Assembly: GCF_037975245.1 (NCBI RefSeq)
Contig: NC_092569.1
Coordinates: 32,819,668 to 32,883,667, forward strand
DNA: 64,000 nt
Direction of reading: 5' to 3'
Source: Apostichopus japonicus
Lineage: Eukaryota > Echinodermata > Holothuroidea > Aspidochirotida > Stichopodidae
The notes below the pieces were generated by a model. It was not told the origin of the DNA. It did no database searches and saw only the letters and a list, made by a program, of their open reading frames with translations. Positions 1 to 12,143 of the stretch are shown here, in pieces. The position numbers were made by a program, and so were the translations under genes. Every line of letters begins with the position of its first letter. The stretch's first letter is position 1.

Positions 1-541
1 CCATTGAAGGAGCCTATTTTTTGAAGGTAAAAGTTAGAATCATCCACTTAATGAACTTTTAATTATCAGTGTGAAAAGATTTGTCCATTGAGTTGTTCAG
101 GGTCTTGTAAAGTACATTAGATCATTAGATGGTATGTGGTTCTGTACTTTTGGTCTTTCAAATGTCACTTTATGAACATTGGAACTTTTATCGGTGTATC
201 AATGTCGTTTCTATCAACTGCAAATCTAATTACAAAACACAAAATGGCAAGCGACAAGTTAAAAAAAGTATTACCTGTTTGCTTTGAATTAACAATGTTG
301 TGTTGACTGTGGTAACCGAGGGTAAGGAATACCACTGGAAATATCACAGGAACACAACATGTAAAGTACACAAGATGGAGAGTGTATTATTCTGTTTGTA
401 CCAACTTGAAGATAGCATGCAATACAACAATGAATTCAACTCGGTCATATAGGAATTCAACACTGTGACGGTGACCTACTGTGCAGTTTCAAAGAATCTC
501 TTATCAGATCTGAAGAGTTCTTTTAATCTTCTGTTTCGCAG

Positions 542-3104
542 TACGGCAAGAGAGTCCGCCTCTCTCAACAGAACCTAGTGGACTGCTCGTGGGCTTACGG
601 CAACAATGGGTGTGATGGAGGTGAGGAATGGAGAGCCTACGATTGGATAATGAAAAACGGAGGTCTCCAAGGAGAGGAGGAATACGGGGCGTACATTGGC
701 CAGGTAAGTCCTCTCTGAACTATCACACCATGGATACTTAACGCTGGCTGGCTAAAAGTACATGTCTCATAAAGTACAAGTTCAGATGGTGTGACAAGGA
801 GAGGAGGAATACGGGGCGTACATTGGCCAGGTAAGCCCTCTCTGAACTATCACACCATGGATACTTAACGCTGGCTGGTTAAAAGTACATGTCTCATAAA
901 GTACAAGTTCAGATGGTGTGACAAGGAGAGGAGGAATACGGGGCGTACATTGGCCAGGTAAGCCCTCTCTGAACTATCACACCATGGATACTTAACGCTG
1001 GCTGGTTAAAAGTACATGTCTCATAAAGTACAAGTTCAGATGGAGTGTCATTCCAGCTAACACACTGTTTTCACCACTCATAATTAGCACATTTTAAGCA
1101 ATAAAATTTTGCTCGTCGTTCGTTTGGCAACTTTAACACAAGTCTGGTCATCAACCGATCAGAAAGCTTCTTGGAGGTATTCTTAAGTCACGTCTCTTAA
1201 ACTGAGTTTAATCTTTTGGCGTCAGTAAAATTGTCTCCAAGTCTCCAAAATGGAATGATGCTGGACTGACGATACCTGTGATTGGTTTTCTAATTATTGA
1301 AGACAACATTGTAACCTAAATTAACATGATATTTCTTGTACGTCCTATCTTTAGAATGGTAAATGCCATTTCAACGAAAGTCTTGTGGTTGCTAAGATTA
1401 AGGACTATACCAATGTGACCTCTGGGAATCAGACAGAGCTGAAGATTGCCATAGCAACCAAAGGACCGGTAGCTGTTGGCATTGACGCCAGCCATCTCTC
1501 TTTTGCCTTTTATGCCGATGGTGTCTACTTCGAGAAGGACTGCGGTAAGTCTACCATGTACCCCATGATTCATATCTCTTGGATAGGAAGTTTGAATCAT
1601 TCTGACAAAGCTATGAAATTTTCTTCAATACCTGGCAGTTGGGACACTTTACCACTCCATACTGTCTCCCATGTCATGCTTCAAAGCATGTGTACTGACA
1701 GTATGAACAGTGGCGGAGCGTCCGTACAGTCAGGGGGGGGCGGATACCCACCCTGACGGACTCAAATGGACTGCTGGCACCCTTTTGAGCTTTTTACCAC
1801 TTTTTACTTATTCGCGATTATTGACTGTTTTATTGCGCTCTCATCTACCTATTGACATTTGTCACATTTTTGTTGGTGTAACTTTCTGACAAAATGCGCT
1901 AACGGCTATTTATTCCATGTTTATCTGCAAATAAGCAAGGCCCGGAAAGGGTCATTTCCGGCGATCTAGGGAGTATCTTTACTCAAAGTTATTCTGTACG
2001 CTCCGCGCCAACCTGTGGTGGCGCTCTGCTTAGATAGTGTCGGAAGCGCCCCTACAGACCATTCTCGCCCCCTCTGACCGATACCCCTAGCTCCGCCACG
2101 GAGTATGAACAGTTTGTAACCTTTAGCTGATGGAAACAGGATATTGAAACTGCTTATACTCCACAGTACAAATGCTCTAAAAGCATGATATGAAAGGACA
2201 TTATTTTAAAAATTGTCTCAAGTGGGTGTCGGGATTGGCAGATTAACACTTTTTTACAGTAGTAACTAATAGTTACAGATAACTCTTTTATGTCACAAAG
2301 TATAATAATGGAAACATTAAGGTGCTTTCAAGATGTTAAGATCTTTCTCTACAATTTATCATTTGTTGCAAAATGTTGTAATGATGACAACCGGTCTGAT
2401 GCAAGCATCGATAATCATTTTGATGAAAAATTCTTAAAAATGGTGACTTTCTGATGTGAATGTGATTCATCAGTTTGATGTTGAATTGACAAGATTTATT
2501 ATTTATAAGTGATGAATTAATCATCTTTCTGCAAATTGGTGTCACTTCATTAATATTCATTCATTACGTACACAATTTGAGGAGTTTGTCATTTTGATGC
2601 AAATTTTTACTGTATCAACTGAACAATTAACCATTTTGTTGACAATACTAAATATTTACAATTGAAACATCTTGACAGTTTGGGGGCATCTCAATGTTTC
2701 CATAGTTAATGCCTGGATGTTTGCAATGCTCTCAAATTTGTTGATTTCAGTGGATTAAAGAAAGCAGATTCCGTTTCCAACTCTTTGTTTGTTTCTAGTC
2801 GAGCAGAGCACCACCAGATGATGGGTAATTTAAAAATTAACAAAATATATTCCTAAATAATTAATTTTGGATTTTTGCTATTTCATTCAATGGTCTTGTC
2901 ATTTCCTTTCCTACAGGTAATACTCCAGATGACCTGGACCACGCTGTGCTGGCTGTTGGGTATGGGAACTACAAAGGTCAAGATTACTGGTTGGTCAAGA
3001 ACTCCTGGTCCACCTACTGGGGCAATGACGGCTATGTTCTCATGAGTCTTAAGGATAACAACTGTGGTGTAGCTACAGACGCAACATTCGTTGACCTCAA
3101 GTAG
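542..3104 (+). CDS. papain-family (C1) cysteine protease, 3' part; resembles counting-factor-associated protein D / cathepsin-like enzymes
   Basis: Three exons are visible: 542-703, 1355-1544 and 2917-3104 (stop TAG 3102-3104), with phases 0, 1 and a matching end, about 178 residues. Exon 542-703 contains the [11 protein letters not shown] and GNNGCDGG motifs typical of C1 peptidases. Exon 1355-1544 has GPVAVGIDA followed by the YADGVY stretch. The last exon carries the catalytic His ([11 protein letters not shown]) and catalytic Asn (KNSWSTYWG). The [13 protein letters not shown] wording resembles invertebrate digestive or CfaD-like proteases more than cathepsin L or B; this subfamily call is from memory of the family. 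The propeptide and the catalytic Cys exon must lie left of the window, so the gene is partial here. Expected role: secreted or lysosomal protein digestion. A variant poly(A) signal ATTAAA sits at 3191-3196. Donor sites of the first exon are triplicated (see repeat at 668-1048). Confidence 0.9.
668..1048. repeat. 127-bp tandem repeat x3 copying an exon end and its splice donor
   Basis: The last 36 bases of the protease exon, its GT donor and about 90 bases of intron are repeated three times at a period of 127 bases (starts 668, 795, 922). Units 2 and 3 are almost identical, which suggests recent expansion. Each unit offers a CAG|GTAAG donor. Only the first unit is continuous with the open frame; reading on past its donor meets a TGA within a few codons. 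Confidence 0.92.
1708..2101. mobile_element. hAT-like MITE, 394 bp, with 8-bp target-site duplication
   Basis: The element starts CAGTGGCGGAGC and ends GCTCCGCCACGG (terminal inverted repeats with one mismatch). It is flanked by a perfect 8-bp direct repeat AGTATGAA at 1700-1707 and 2102-2109. Eight-base duplications with CAGTGG-type termini fit the hAT superfamily. There is no transposase reading frame, so it is non-autonomous. It lies in the last intron of the protease gene and contains a G run at about 1733-1741. Confidence 0.82.
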
Positions 3105-3549
3105 TCAATGACACAAAAAATATTGAATTAGTTCATTGATTGCTAGCTCTATGTTGAATACTACCATTCAAACATAATACAAGACATTTCATTAAACTTT
3201 TGATACCGGTTTTTTTTAAGCTGTAAGGCCTGGTCTTTCCCTTTGCATTGTATACTACATGTTATTCAGTAGGTGGGTGAATTTTTTGGGGGAACCACTT
3301 CAATGAGAAGTAGCTTTCCAGTAAAAATACTCTGTGAATTTATATTTCGCTAAGTTTGGCTTCCCATAGGAAAATGAAACTGAGTGTATGATTAGAAGAC
3401 TATTCAGTAATGAAGTATTGAGTGTGTACAAATTGAAGAATTGTTAAATGGTCTATATGTATATTTGATAAACTGTTACTTTGTGTCTGTTTTGCACAAA
3501 GTTACCTGAAGCGACCACTTATTTTCTCCTCGTGAAATATTGTTAAGCT

Positions 3550-3739
3550 CTAAGCTTTGCCTGTTTTAGTTGGATTCATCAGCACACTCAGGAATATCTT
3601 GTACTTGTCTGTCTTCGTCGAGCTTGTAAGTTCATCAACCCAGTTGAAAATGTCTTAATCTGTTCCATTTTTGCAGTCTTCTAATACCTTTCTAAGTTTC
3701 TCATGAGGTTTCTTTCTGTATAAATTTTTGTAAACATTT
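3550..3739 (-). pseudogene. coding-like fragment with one internal stop, family unknown
   Basis: Read on the minus strand, one frame runs about 60 codons to a TAG at 3550-3552 with amphipathic, Lys/Glu/Asp-rich protein-like content (for example KLRKVLEDCKNGTD and DKYKIFLSVLMNPTKTG). It is broken once by an in-frame TAA at 3655-3657. I recognise no family. It could be a decayed exon of a lost gene or transposon, or a chance open frame. It lies just downstream of the protease gene on the other strand. Confidence 0.25.
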
Positions 3740-6295
3740 TATATTTTTCACCACAAAAATCTAATCCAATACAAAGCAATAGTTTTATTTCACATGATGA
3801 AATTTTGTGTAGAAACCATTAAGTATGTGATTTGAGATTTCAATGTGATTAATACTACTATTGTCTGGATCTTGAAATATGAACAATCAAGGAGAATTAT
3901 TGCTTACTTATAGAAGGGTATTACTGCCAGTCCCCCCCCCCCCAAAAAAAAATAAGCCTCCTACAAAAAACATTTTTGAAATTATGAAGATTTTCAAAGT
4001 TACATCATTTAATCATATTTTGAGTAATACTCTGAGGGATTGGTTAACTTGATGATTTGAAAAAAACTGCTTTAATTGATATATTTCCTTTTAAAGGTCA
4101 TCAGTGTTATATGCTAGAATATATAATATATATATTATATATATAATATATAAATATCATATAATATGCTATAACGTCATTTAATGGTCACCCATGTTCC
4201 AAATTCAACAAGCCTTTCACTACCAAATTGTGCTTGTTTTCCTTACTGAGATATTTGACTGTCTAATTTAAAAAACTTTGCAATAATTGGAAGTAAGCTG
4301 GAGATTCAGATACACCATGAAAAAAAACTTTTCAAACAATTTGAGCATGTTAAAATTAACTGTTGACATAACTGATGATATGATTACCTGATGAAATTTT
4401 TTTTGAAAAAATAGTCTTTCATGTCTTAAAAATTTTGAGATTAAACTGCTGTAAGTCACCCCTTTAATAAAGTGTTTTTTCATTATATTTCTATTTTCAT
4501 CCTTTTTTTGATCAAGTAGATTATCTTCTGTGTCAAGAATGGACATTTGGATCCAATGATTGGAAGGGAGTAGGGCCTTACACTCCCCCCCCCTTTTTTT
4601 CAATCTCACACAAAAATTCAAAAGTAGTGGCGGGTATGGATCTGGGAAGGATGCTCCCAGACCTCCCTCCACAGAGAGTTGGCTCCTGGAACCACAAAGC
4701 CATGCCCCCCCCCCACTTGTATAAAATACTCACCCCAGCAAGGGATTCATAATCTTGCATTCTTTAATTCTGGATGAAAGAGCTTAAACGTGCTTGCAAG
4801 ATTTATCAAAATATTTCAAACAAGCTTGAAATTTGAGCATCATTTCAAAGATAAAGGATTTCTCTGAACATTCAAAGCATCAAATTTGAAAGCAGATGCA
4901 GTGGTTCATAGCTTCAAGAATCGTCCTGTGTGAGGGATCAACAATACTGACAACAACTTGACCATAGCTGGCTGTAGAAGATCACAAACACTGAAGTTTA
5001 GAACAAACGCTGACCAAGTGACCATTCCAAATGAGAGTGAAGGATAAAAAAAACACAATGTTTCCATTTTGTATGAACCATTTTTTATCCTCAAAAATTA
5101 CCATAAATTATTATAATGTGATTACTTGATGTGTATTTATATGAAATTCCAGATAATAGACAACTGAAAGTTATTTGGCAGTGTTCCTTTAACCATTGAC
5201 AAGTACCATGATAAAGTACATAGTATTAACATGCGTGGAAACCCTCTCCCAAAATGATAACAGTATGATCGTGATGGTACTTTCAGATCTATAAATTGTT
5301 GAAGACTATAACAACTTACCACAGTATTAACAACATGTGGTGTAACAACATGTGGTGTGACAAAATCTCTCCTGAAATGATAGCAATATGATTTCTATGG
5401 CAACAGCAAGTCATTTCTGGACGTGTGCAGGACAACACATTACATTTTAGGCCTACAGTTTGTACAGCACATCTTACATGATCTGAGTTTACCTCCTGAT
5501 GCTCTTGTTAGAAAACACTTTGGGACACTTAATCCATTTCCTACCATGTGTATACACTACAGATCTACCTTTGTGGATATAATTTAACTTGGTGCAAACT
5601 GTGAATTAATTAAAATGAATTTATTAAAGTGAATTAATTAACATGACTGAGTAAATACTCCTTTTTGAAGCAAACAGTCTTTTCCTAGTGTTTCATACGT
5701 TTGTCAATGTTATACTAACACACCACATTACAATGTATATACTGTAGGTCTTAAGCTTCACAACTTCATTTTCAATTATCAACTAAAAAGTCAAAGTCTT
5801 TTGAAATTTTGCAGCCTGTTGGTGTTTGTGAATGATTTTAAACACAAACATAGAAGGTGTCTGGGTAACAAGCAATGTTGAGGATTTGAAATTGAATTTC
5901 ATTTGATAATTTATTTACTCATCAACCTTCATTTGGTGGAAAAATAAAAGGAGAACATCTTTAGACTGATATATTCAACTCTGAGCACAACTACTTGATA
6001 GGTTTGCTAAAACATCTAGAAGTCCTGGTACACTTACGAATAACGAAAAAAAAAAATGAAATACGTCTACTCTCTCAACCCTAATCCAACCAGTTGGTTG
6101 TTTACACAAGGCATCACCGTCTAGGAACACTGTTTGCAATGCAGAATGATACAGCATTGACTTAGATTGTTTGGCCCTTCATAGGACTAGTGGCCACACC
6201 TCTGTGTCAAGCTACCTTAACATTGCTAATACCACCAGCTGGATAGAGTCCTGTTACTGTTTCATAGTGTTCTGTAACCTTGACCCTTCCCTAAC

Positions 6296-6517
6296 TATCT
6301 ACATGGATGGAGTGAGACTCCATCTAGCTCATTCCGTGCATCTTCTAGACTATCTACATGGATGGAGTGAGACTCCATCTAGCTCATTCAGTGCATCTTA
6401 TAGTCTATCTACATGGATGGAGTGAGACTCCATCTAGCTCATTCCGTGCATCTTCTAGTCTATCTTCATGGATGGAGTGAGACTCCATCTAGCTCATTCC
6501 GTTCATCTTCTAGTCCG
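6296..6517. repeat. 55-bp minisatellite, about four units, each with a hairpin
   Basis: Units begin at 6301, 6356, 6411 and 6466 (TCATGGATGG in the last), a strict 55-base period with few mismatches. Inside each unit GATGGAGT-GAG-ACTCCATC is a perfect 8-bp inverted repeat with a three-base loop. It lies 165-390 bases beyond the ARFRP1 stop codon, so it may fall in that gene's 3' UTR. Confidence 0.9.
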
Positions 6518-6681
6518 TCATGAATCAAACTCCTCTGCATTGCGGCAAGTCTTCTCAACCTTGGCTGAGTAGCCTACTTCTATTTGTTATAGTCAGATAT
6601 TGCACAATCTCTTTTGAGCTGATAATCCCCATCAGAGGGCCAGTGTTATACTTGTAACAACTGCAGCAGCCCCCACAGGCA

Positions 6682-9600
6682 TCAACTAATCTCCTCTGAG
6701 CGTGGAGGCCTTCTGTAAACATTCCTCTGGACACACTGCACGACCCAGTTTATCCCATCATCGACCCCCTTCCTGTTATCAAAGAAAAAGTAAAAATAAA
6801 ACAAAACTGTTAGCGAACTGCTTATCCACTAAAGAGCCCTGCTCATTAACCTGTCTGTATTCTGTGCGTGTATTTGTTCCTTCTGTTACTGTTACTTGTC
6901 ATTCAGCCTCTGAAGAAGATCCTGCTAAGATCAAAATGTCAGGTCAACTTACTTTTACATATGTTATTAAAGTACATAGCAAACGAGACAATATATAAAC
7001 TTGCTGTATTACCACGTGAAAACTTCTACTTATGGTTGCTAAGCTGCAGATGGCACAGAGTGAAAAATATGGGTGAAAATTAAGAGTACTGGCCTGTTCT
7101 GAAGGAAAACCACAAACAATGATGTTAATTTACAAATTATTACCAAATCGAGCAAAGATGCAAGTTCTACAATTTAGTCAGGTCAAATTTCATTTACGAT
7201 CAAACCACTTTGTGACTATCCCTGCATTTGCCTGAAGATAAGAAGGTCTCTATAATCTCTGATCCAAGAAGGGTGGGTGGGGGAGGGGAAGAATAATGAA
7301 AGAAAACTTACCCTGTTAACCCTGAAGAGGCTTGGATATGGCAATCTCTCTTGCCAATTAGAGAGGATGACTTATTAAACTCTTTCTTGATATCAGAAAC
7401 AGATAAGCAACCCTAGATACAGAGAAGAGGGAATAAAATGGTAGTCAAAAACAAGGGAGCAGATAGTATCCCTTAGTTAAATGTCATTCTGAAAACAGAT
7501 AAGATACACAATTGACTTTATAGCCAGGCCCATAGCCAAGTTTGTGCCATGAGGGGGGGTGGGGGCGCTTGCAGCCCAATTGTGCCAGCACCACGTGAGA
7601 AAAAAATTCCACAAGTTGCTGAACAGGAATATTGTGTCCCACTCCACTAAAATTTTTGGTGACCCTTTTCCCCCTCCCCCGAATCAGAATTCTTGTTTAC
7701 AGGCCTGAGAATGAAAAAGAATGGATATCTGAACTTGGATCAATTGATGCAAACCTAATGACAAAACATTTTCTGTGTTTAGGTATATGAAAACCATTTT
7801 ATGAATTGTCATATTGACGTTCACTTGGCTGTACCAGACTCACATTCACCAAACAAATATATAACAACAAATCCTGATGACACAGACACATACATGCACA
7901 AGCTACAAAGCGATTAAATTACGTTAGGTGGCACTGCCTGTAGTCATCACTTAACACTGAGGAGATACTAAAGAGAGATGTACACCCAATTTAAATTGGA
8001 AATTTCAAATCAGTAATTGAATATGCAATTTTTGCTCTCACTGGTATATTCTGGTAATAGCCTCTACCATCCCTAGACCCCAATCCTGCCCATATGCACA
8101 GACCAAGTCACTGCCCTGAGCTAAGATACAGTATGAATCCCTTGAAGCTAAGTTTTTCATCATATGGACATGATCTCTGCCTTCTAAACATATGCATAAT
8201 ATCTTGATAGATAAAAACAACCATTGGCAGCAAGCTTAAATACAAAATGATAATCACATTCCTCAAAAAAAAATGGGCAAAAATGTCTTAAACCTCGCAC
8301 CCCGACTAAAAGAACTCATAGATAGGTATTACTTGAACTAGCATACATTACTTGAATATGTATAAGACTTAGCCAAATACAACACTCCAATGAGGGGGTA
8401 GTTTTGGAACAAACAAACATAAAATGATAAGACTGAAGTAAAGTTGTCTCCAATATCTGCCTACCTCCAGGTCTTGTTTGTTTCCCAACACAAGAACGGG
8501 AACACTATACAAGGCTTCCGACTTCAGCATCTCCTCTGAAGAAATGAAAACCACCGAACAAGAAATGTAGACTTTAAAAGTGTGCCGTGTAATAGTATTA
8601 CACCAACAATAATTCAGCTAAATGACATCGATATTACGAGAAACTGGGTCAAATCAAATATGACCTCTACTCAGAAGGACATAACATACCCGCTGCATTT
8701 TCTCTTTGTATTCTAGGAGACTGTGGTTACTTGAAAAGTTACACCTCTAGTTTGTAGAAGAACTCAAATTTCTTTATATATATTTTTTACTGACGGTGAC
8801 ATTTTGTACACTAACACCTTTAATACAGTTAGAAGCTACAGGTCAATTCTTCTTCTCATTGAGATGTCTTTATCATGTAATTAACATCCAATGACTAAAC
8901 ATCATGTTAAACTACACAGAATGTAGTAAGGAACTTAAGCTATGCAAACTGTGGAAGTACGTATTTGCAATATACATGAACTATCGTTTAATACATATGA
9001 CATGAAATACTTGTTCTATTCTACCTTGCCCTTCTGTACCCTGAGTACTCTGCAGAGTGATATGTGCCAACTATTAATCCTTCATTATTATAACTATTAT
9101 TATTATTATTACTGCTGATGTTACTTGAGGTGCATGTTTTGACAATTTTCAGATTTGTAGGATATATATTCATAAGGCTGTTAAAATCTCAGCTTTCACA
9201 AGTGTTTGTGGTGAGACAAACTGAGCGAAGTAGTATTCACTGAAGTTTGGCGCAATCAAAGTAAGGAAGTGTCAGGTCTACTCTCTTGTGCTTCAATTTA
9301 CGGTCCCTTTGACAACTTTTAAATCGACAGCATCGTCAATGATCTATTTTAAGTCATTGAAACCTACCAAAGGCCAACCTGGACTCCTCTAATCTGTCAG
9401 GATCAGACGAATCAATCACATATATCACTGCATGGGACTCAGCATAGTACTGTAGTAAAAATGAACATGTGAAAATAAGATCACATATATCACTGCATGG
9501 GACTCAGCATAGTACTGTGGGAAAAGTCAACATGTGAAAATAAGATCACATATATCACTGCATGGGACTCAGCATAGTACTACATAGGAAAAGTCAACAT

Positions 9601-12143
9601 GTGAAAATAAGAACCTAATATCACTGAATGGGACTCAGCATAGTACTGTAGGAGAAATGAACATGTAAAAATAAGAACCTAATATTATTGCATTGGACTC
9701 AGCATAGTACTGTACATAGGAGAAATGGACATGTGAAAATAAGAACCTAATGTCACTGCATGGGACTCAGCATAGTACTGTAGGAAAAGTCAAATAAGAT
9801 CCTAATATTTACATGGATGGGAAATGAAAAGGTCAAACGCTTTTAGCTTTGTTCTGCAAATCTTGAAAGATTAGCTATAATATTTACATCACTATCTTAG
9901 CAAACTTTGTGACATGCAAGTATGGTATTAGACGTGAATTAACATAGATACAGTACATTATGTGTGACCCACAGATATAATTTCTGGACTGACCCTAAAT
10001 ACTTAATACTTTTTGCTTACAGTTTCGAAAGTACATTTCTGATTGTACAAATTATGTCCAGGTATTGATGAGTGCTACTGTAACATTGACCATGAAATGT
10101 CTCAGTTTTTGTGGAAATGCTGAGCTGTGCTCTGGTTTTTTCTCTCCTGTTTTTGCATTTTTTCATTGTTCTTATTACATAATTATTTATAAAGCCTTGT
10201 ATTTATGTATGCATTTGTGTGGATAATTAATTCAACCTCAAACTTCAAGTGGCAAATAAAAGCTGACTACACTAGCTATGAGCAAGAATGACCATTGTTT
10301 GATTTCTATCACCTTAATATTATTATTATAATAATATTATAATATATTATAATAATATATTAATATAATAATATTATTACAAGTTTATATACCACAATCT
10401 CACAGCCTCCCCCCATATCCAGTGACTGTTCACAGTGTGTCTAACTGCCTGCTACTCTAAATTAGTGACTGGATTTGGATAGTCTAGTATTAAGACCCAC
10501 CCCTCTCCCCCCCTCTCCCCTCAAAAAAAGAAATATACACAAATTGGAATTTAATTGAAACAAGACCTGTGCTGAATATTAAGCGAGTCGGCTAAAAATT
10601 AAAGCTGCATAACTATGAACAACATTTTGAATTAACCAAGCACAGATCAAATTTTAACTGAATCTCATTTTGTCAACAAATGACTTGGCTGATAAGTGGT
10701 TACTGTACTTCCACTACTGTGGGGTTTCATTAACCAGCAATGGTACAACTGACCTCCCCTATCGACATCTAGCTACCTTTGATTTATTTAATATTCACTT
10801 CTCTCCATTCCTTGTGTACTAATCCTCTTACATCAATCTCTTTTGTGTTCACCCTGCTCATTAACCTAACTTTATTATGTGCTTGTATGTTGTCCATTGT
10901 AGTTTCTGTTACTTGTAATTCAGCCTCTGAAGAAGATCCTTTAATTTACTTAGTTTTTCCGGGGCAGACAGAATACTGCCATGGTTTTACTGTACACCTA
11001 CCTTGTCCCACAATGATTGTAGTTCCTCTTGTCCTCCCAAATCCCAGAAGACTAATCGTACAGATCCAATTTCTACTTTTCCCACTGTAATAAGATTCAA
11101 GAAGGTATAGTATTGACCAGTGAGATAAATAACACATCTATAGGTTAACATACATAAGTCTGTACACATTACCTCCTTTTATGGTTTGAAATGCCCCTTT
11201 CTATTCACCAGACTCGACATGAAAGTAAAATGTCTCTGTAGAATAGGGGAGAGGGGGTTATGAAGGCAAATAGGGGTTGGGGAGGTGGGGGGGGGGAGTA
11301 AATGCATCCCATGTCCAACTCCACATCAACAACTTTAAGAATTAATATTAGCCTATTGGCTCATTTCATGTACCATTTAATCAAATATTCCCTCATAAAT
11401 TCTCTGCCCCTTCCGAATAGTATTCATGCCTTCCACGTTACCATACCTCTCTTATATACCGTATTCAGAGCTGATCTCCGTTTGGACTACAGTATTCGTA
11501 CTATTTAAACTATTGTAGTGGTATCGTTCTAATTGGTCTGCTATGAAACACAAACATATTGTACGTACCAACTGACTCTGACAAATGGAATACTGCTCTT
11601 ACAGTACATAGTACTAGTATACACTGCATATGATTTCATGCATCTTAAATACTTGATCACTTACTGTTTAAGCCTACAGTTGTGGTTATCTTGTCAAATG
11701 GCATCCCTTTATAGTCTGGATTGAACGTTATTTGGGTCTTCTCGAGGAATGTCTGAAATGGCACCGGTACAAAAAACAGTTCTTCATTCAGAATCTCAGC
11801 TTCATGGACTTCAATAAAATATTAAACAGAGACTGGAAATCCACTACAAATCATACAATGGTTTTCATCAGTACCCCACCTCCAACCACAGCCAAATTTC
11901 AACATGGTATTAAATATGGCTGTTTTTTTTTTCCTTTTTCCTTGTTTTGCTGTTTTATTTCCACTGGTACTTTTCTTGAAATCAAATTCTAGACAAACTG
12001 TCAACCCAATTATTGGTCCAATCATATTCATAATTTTGTGTTTTACTCACCGTTTTGCCAGCATTGTCTAATCCAATGATTAAGACAAAGAATTCATCCT
12101 TTCTGAACAGATACTTCCACAGTCCATAGAGAAGAGAAAACAT
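6682..12143 (-). CDS. ARFRP1: ARFRP1, ADP-ribosylation factor-related protein 1 (complete)
   Basis: Seven exons on the minus strand: 12143-12051, 11752-11665, 11084-11002, 9449-9368, 8535-8465, 7412-7312 and 6772-6682. They total 609 bases, all junctions GT-AG and all phases consistent, giving 202 residues against about 201 in vertebrate ARFRP1. The protein opens MFSLLYGLWKYLFRKDEF and has the P-loop GLDNAGKT (residues 24-31), the switch II motif WDLGGQEELQSLWDK (74-88), NKQD (134-137) and the ending RRPPRSEEIS. There is no Gly at position 2, so it is not a classical myristoylated ARF, as known for this subfamily. ARFRP1 is a Golgi/trans-Golgi GTPase that recruits ARL1 and golgins. The last exon is short and low in family identity, but phase and the RPPR motif place it well. 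Introns carry several repeats, including copies of the exon 4 acceptor. Confidence 0.95.
6836..6946 (+). repeat. interspersed repeat copy 1 (ARFRP1 intron 6) with hammerhead-like core
   Basis: About 90 bases ending in TTCAGCCTCTGAAGAAGATC are shared with a second copy at 10849-10945 in ARFRP1 intron 3, for example CCTGCTCATTAACCT and CTGTTACTTGT. This copy continues with CTGAAGA, then GATC-loop-GATC (6918-6921 with 6929-6932), then AAAA. The order resembles the CUGANGA / stem II / GAAA core of hammerhead ribozymes found in some retroelements, with the GAAA changed. The element's family is not identified. Confidence 0.5.
9409..9815. repeat. tandem array of about six 65-70-base units built on the ARFRP1 exon 4 acceptor
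   Basis: The block CACTGCATGGGACTCAGCAT-AGTACTGTAG-AACATGTGAAAATAAGA recurs about six times with small indels. The first unit overlaps coding exon 4 (9368-9449). Read on the minus strand each unit carries a potential acceptor (CAG or TAG just before TACTATGCTGAG) and the first 10-15 codons of exon 4. The distal units lack the rest of the exon and its donor. Confidence 0.88.
10310..10381. repeat. AT-rich palindromic patch (TAATATTA type)
   Basis: About 70 bases made almost only of TAATATTATTATAAT-like strings, able to fold back on themselves. It lies in ARFRP1 intron 3. No function is apparent. Confidence 0.7.
10849..10945 (+). repeat. interspersed repeat copy 2 (ARFRP1 intron 3)
   Basis: It shares CCCTGCTCATTAACCT, CTGTTACTTG and TTCAGCCTCTGAAGAAGATC with the copy at 6836-6946, in the same orientation, and diverges right after GAAGATCC. 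Both copies lie in introns of the same gene but are not close enough to be a local duplication. Confidence 0.55.

Larger units (their letters stand above)
3105..6681. other. intergenic stretch between convergent protease and ARFRP1 genes
   Basis: Apart from the fragment at 3550-3739 and the minisatellite at 6296-6517, I see no gene. It holds an AT-palindromic patch (about 4118-4170), C/G homopolymer runs (about 3931, 4583, 4705) and ordinary AT-rich sequence. The longest open frames (such as 4268-4672, minus) have no exon signals or recognisable content. Confidence 0.6.

Noticed and set aside
4268-4672. 134-residue minus-strand frame
   Set aside because: Starts in C-run low-complexity sequence; no recognisable protein content, and the ARFRP1 terminal exon was found elsewhere (6682-6772).
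8038-8220. Considered as the missing ARFRP1 exon
   Set aside because: It does not match the family; the correct exon 6 is 7312-7412, with the IGKRDCHIQ motif and correct phases.
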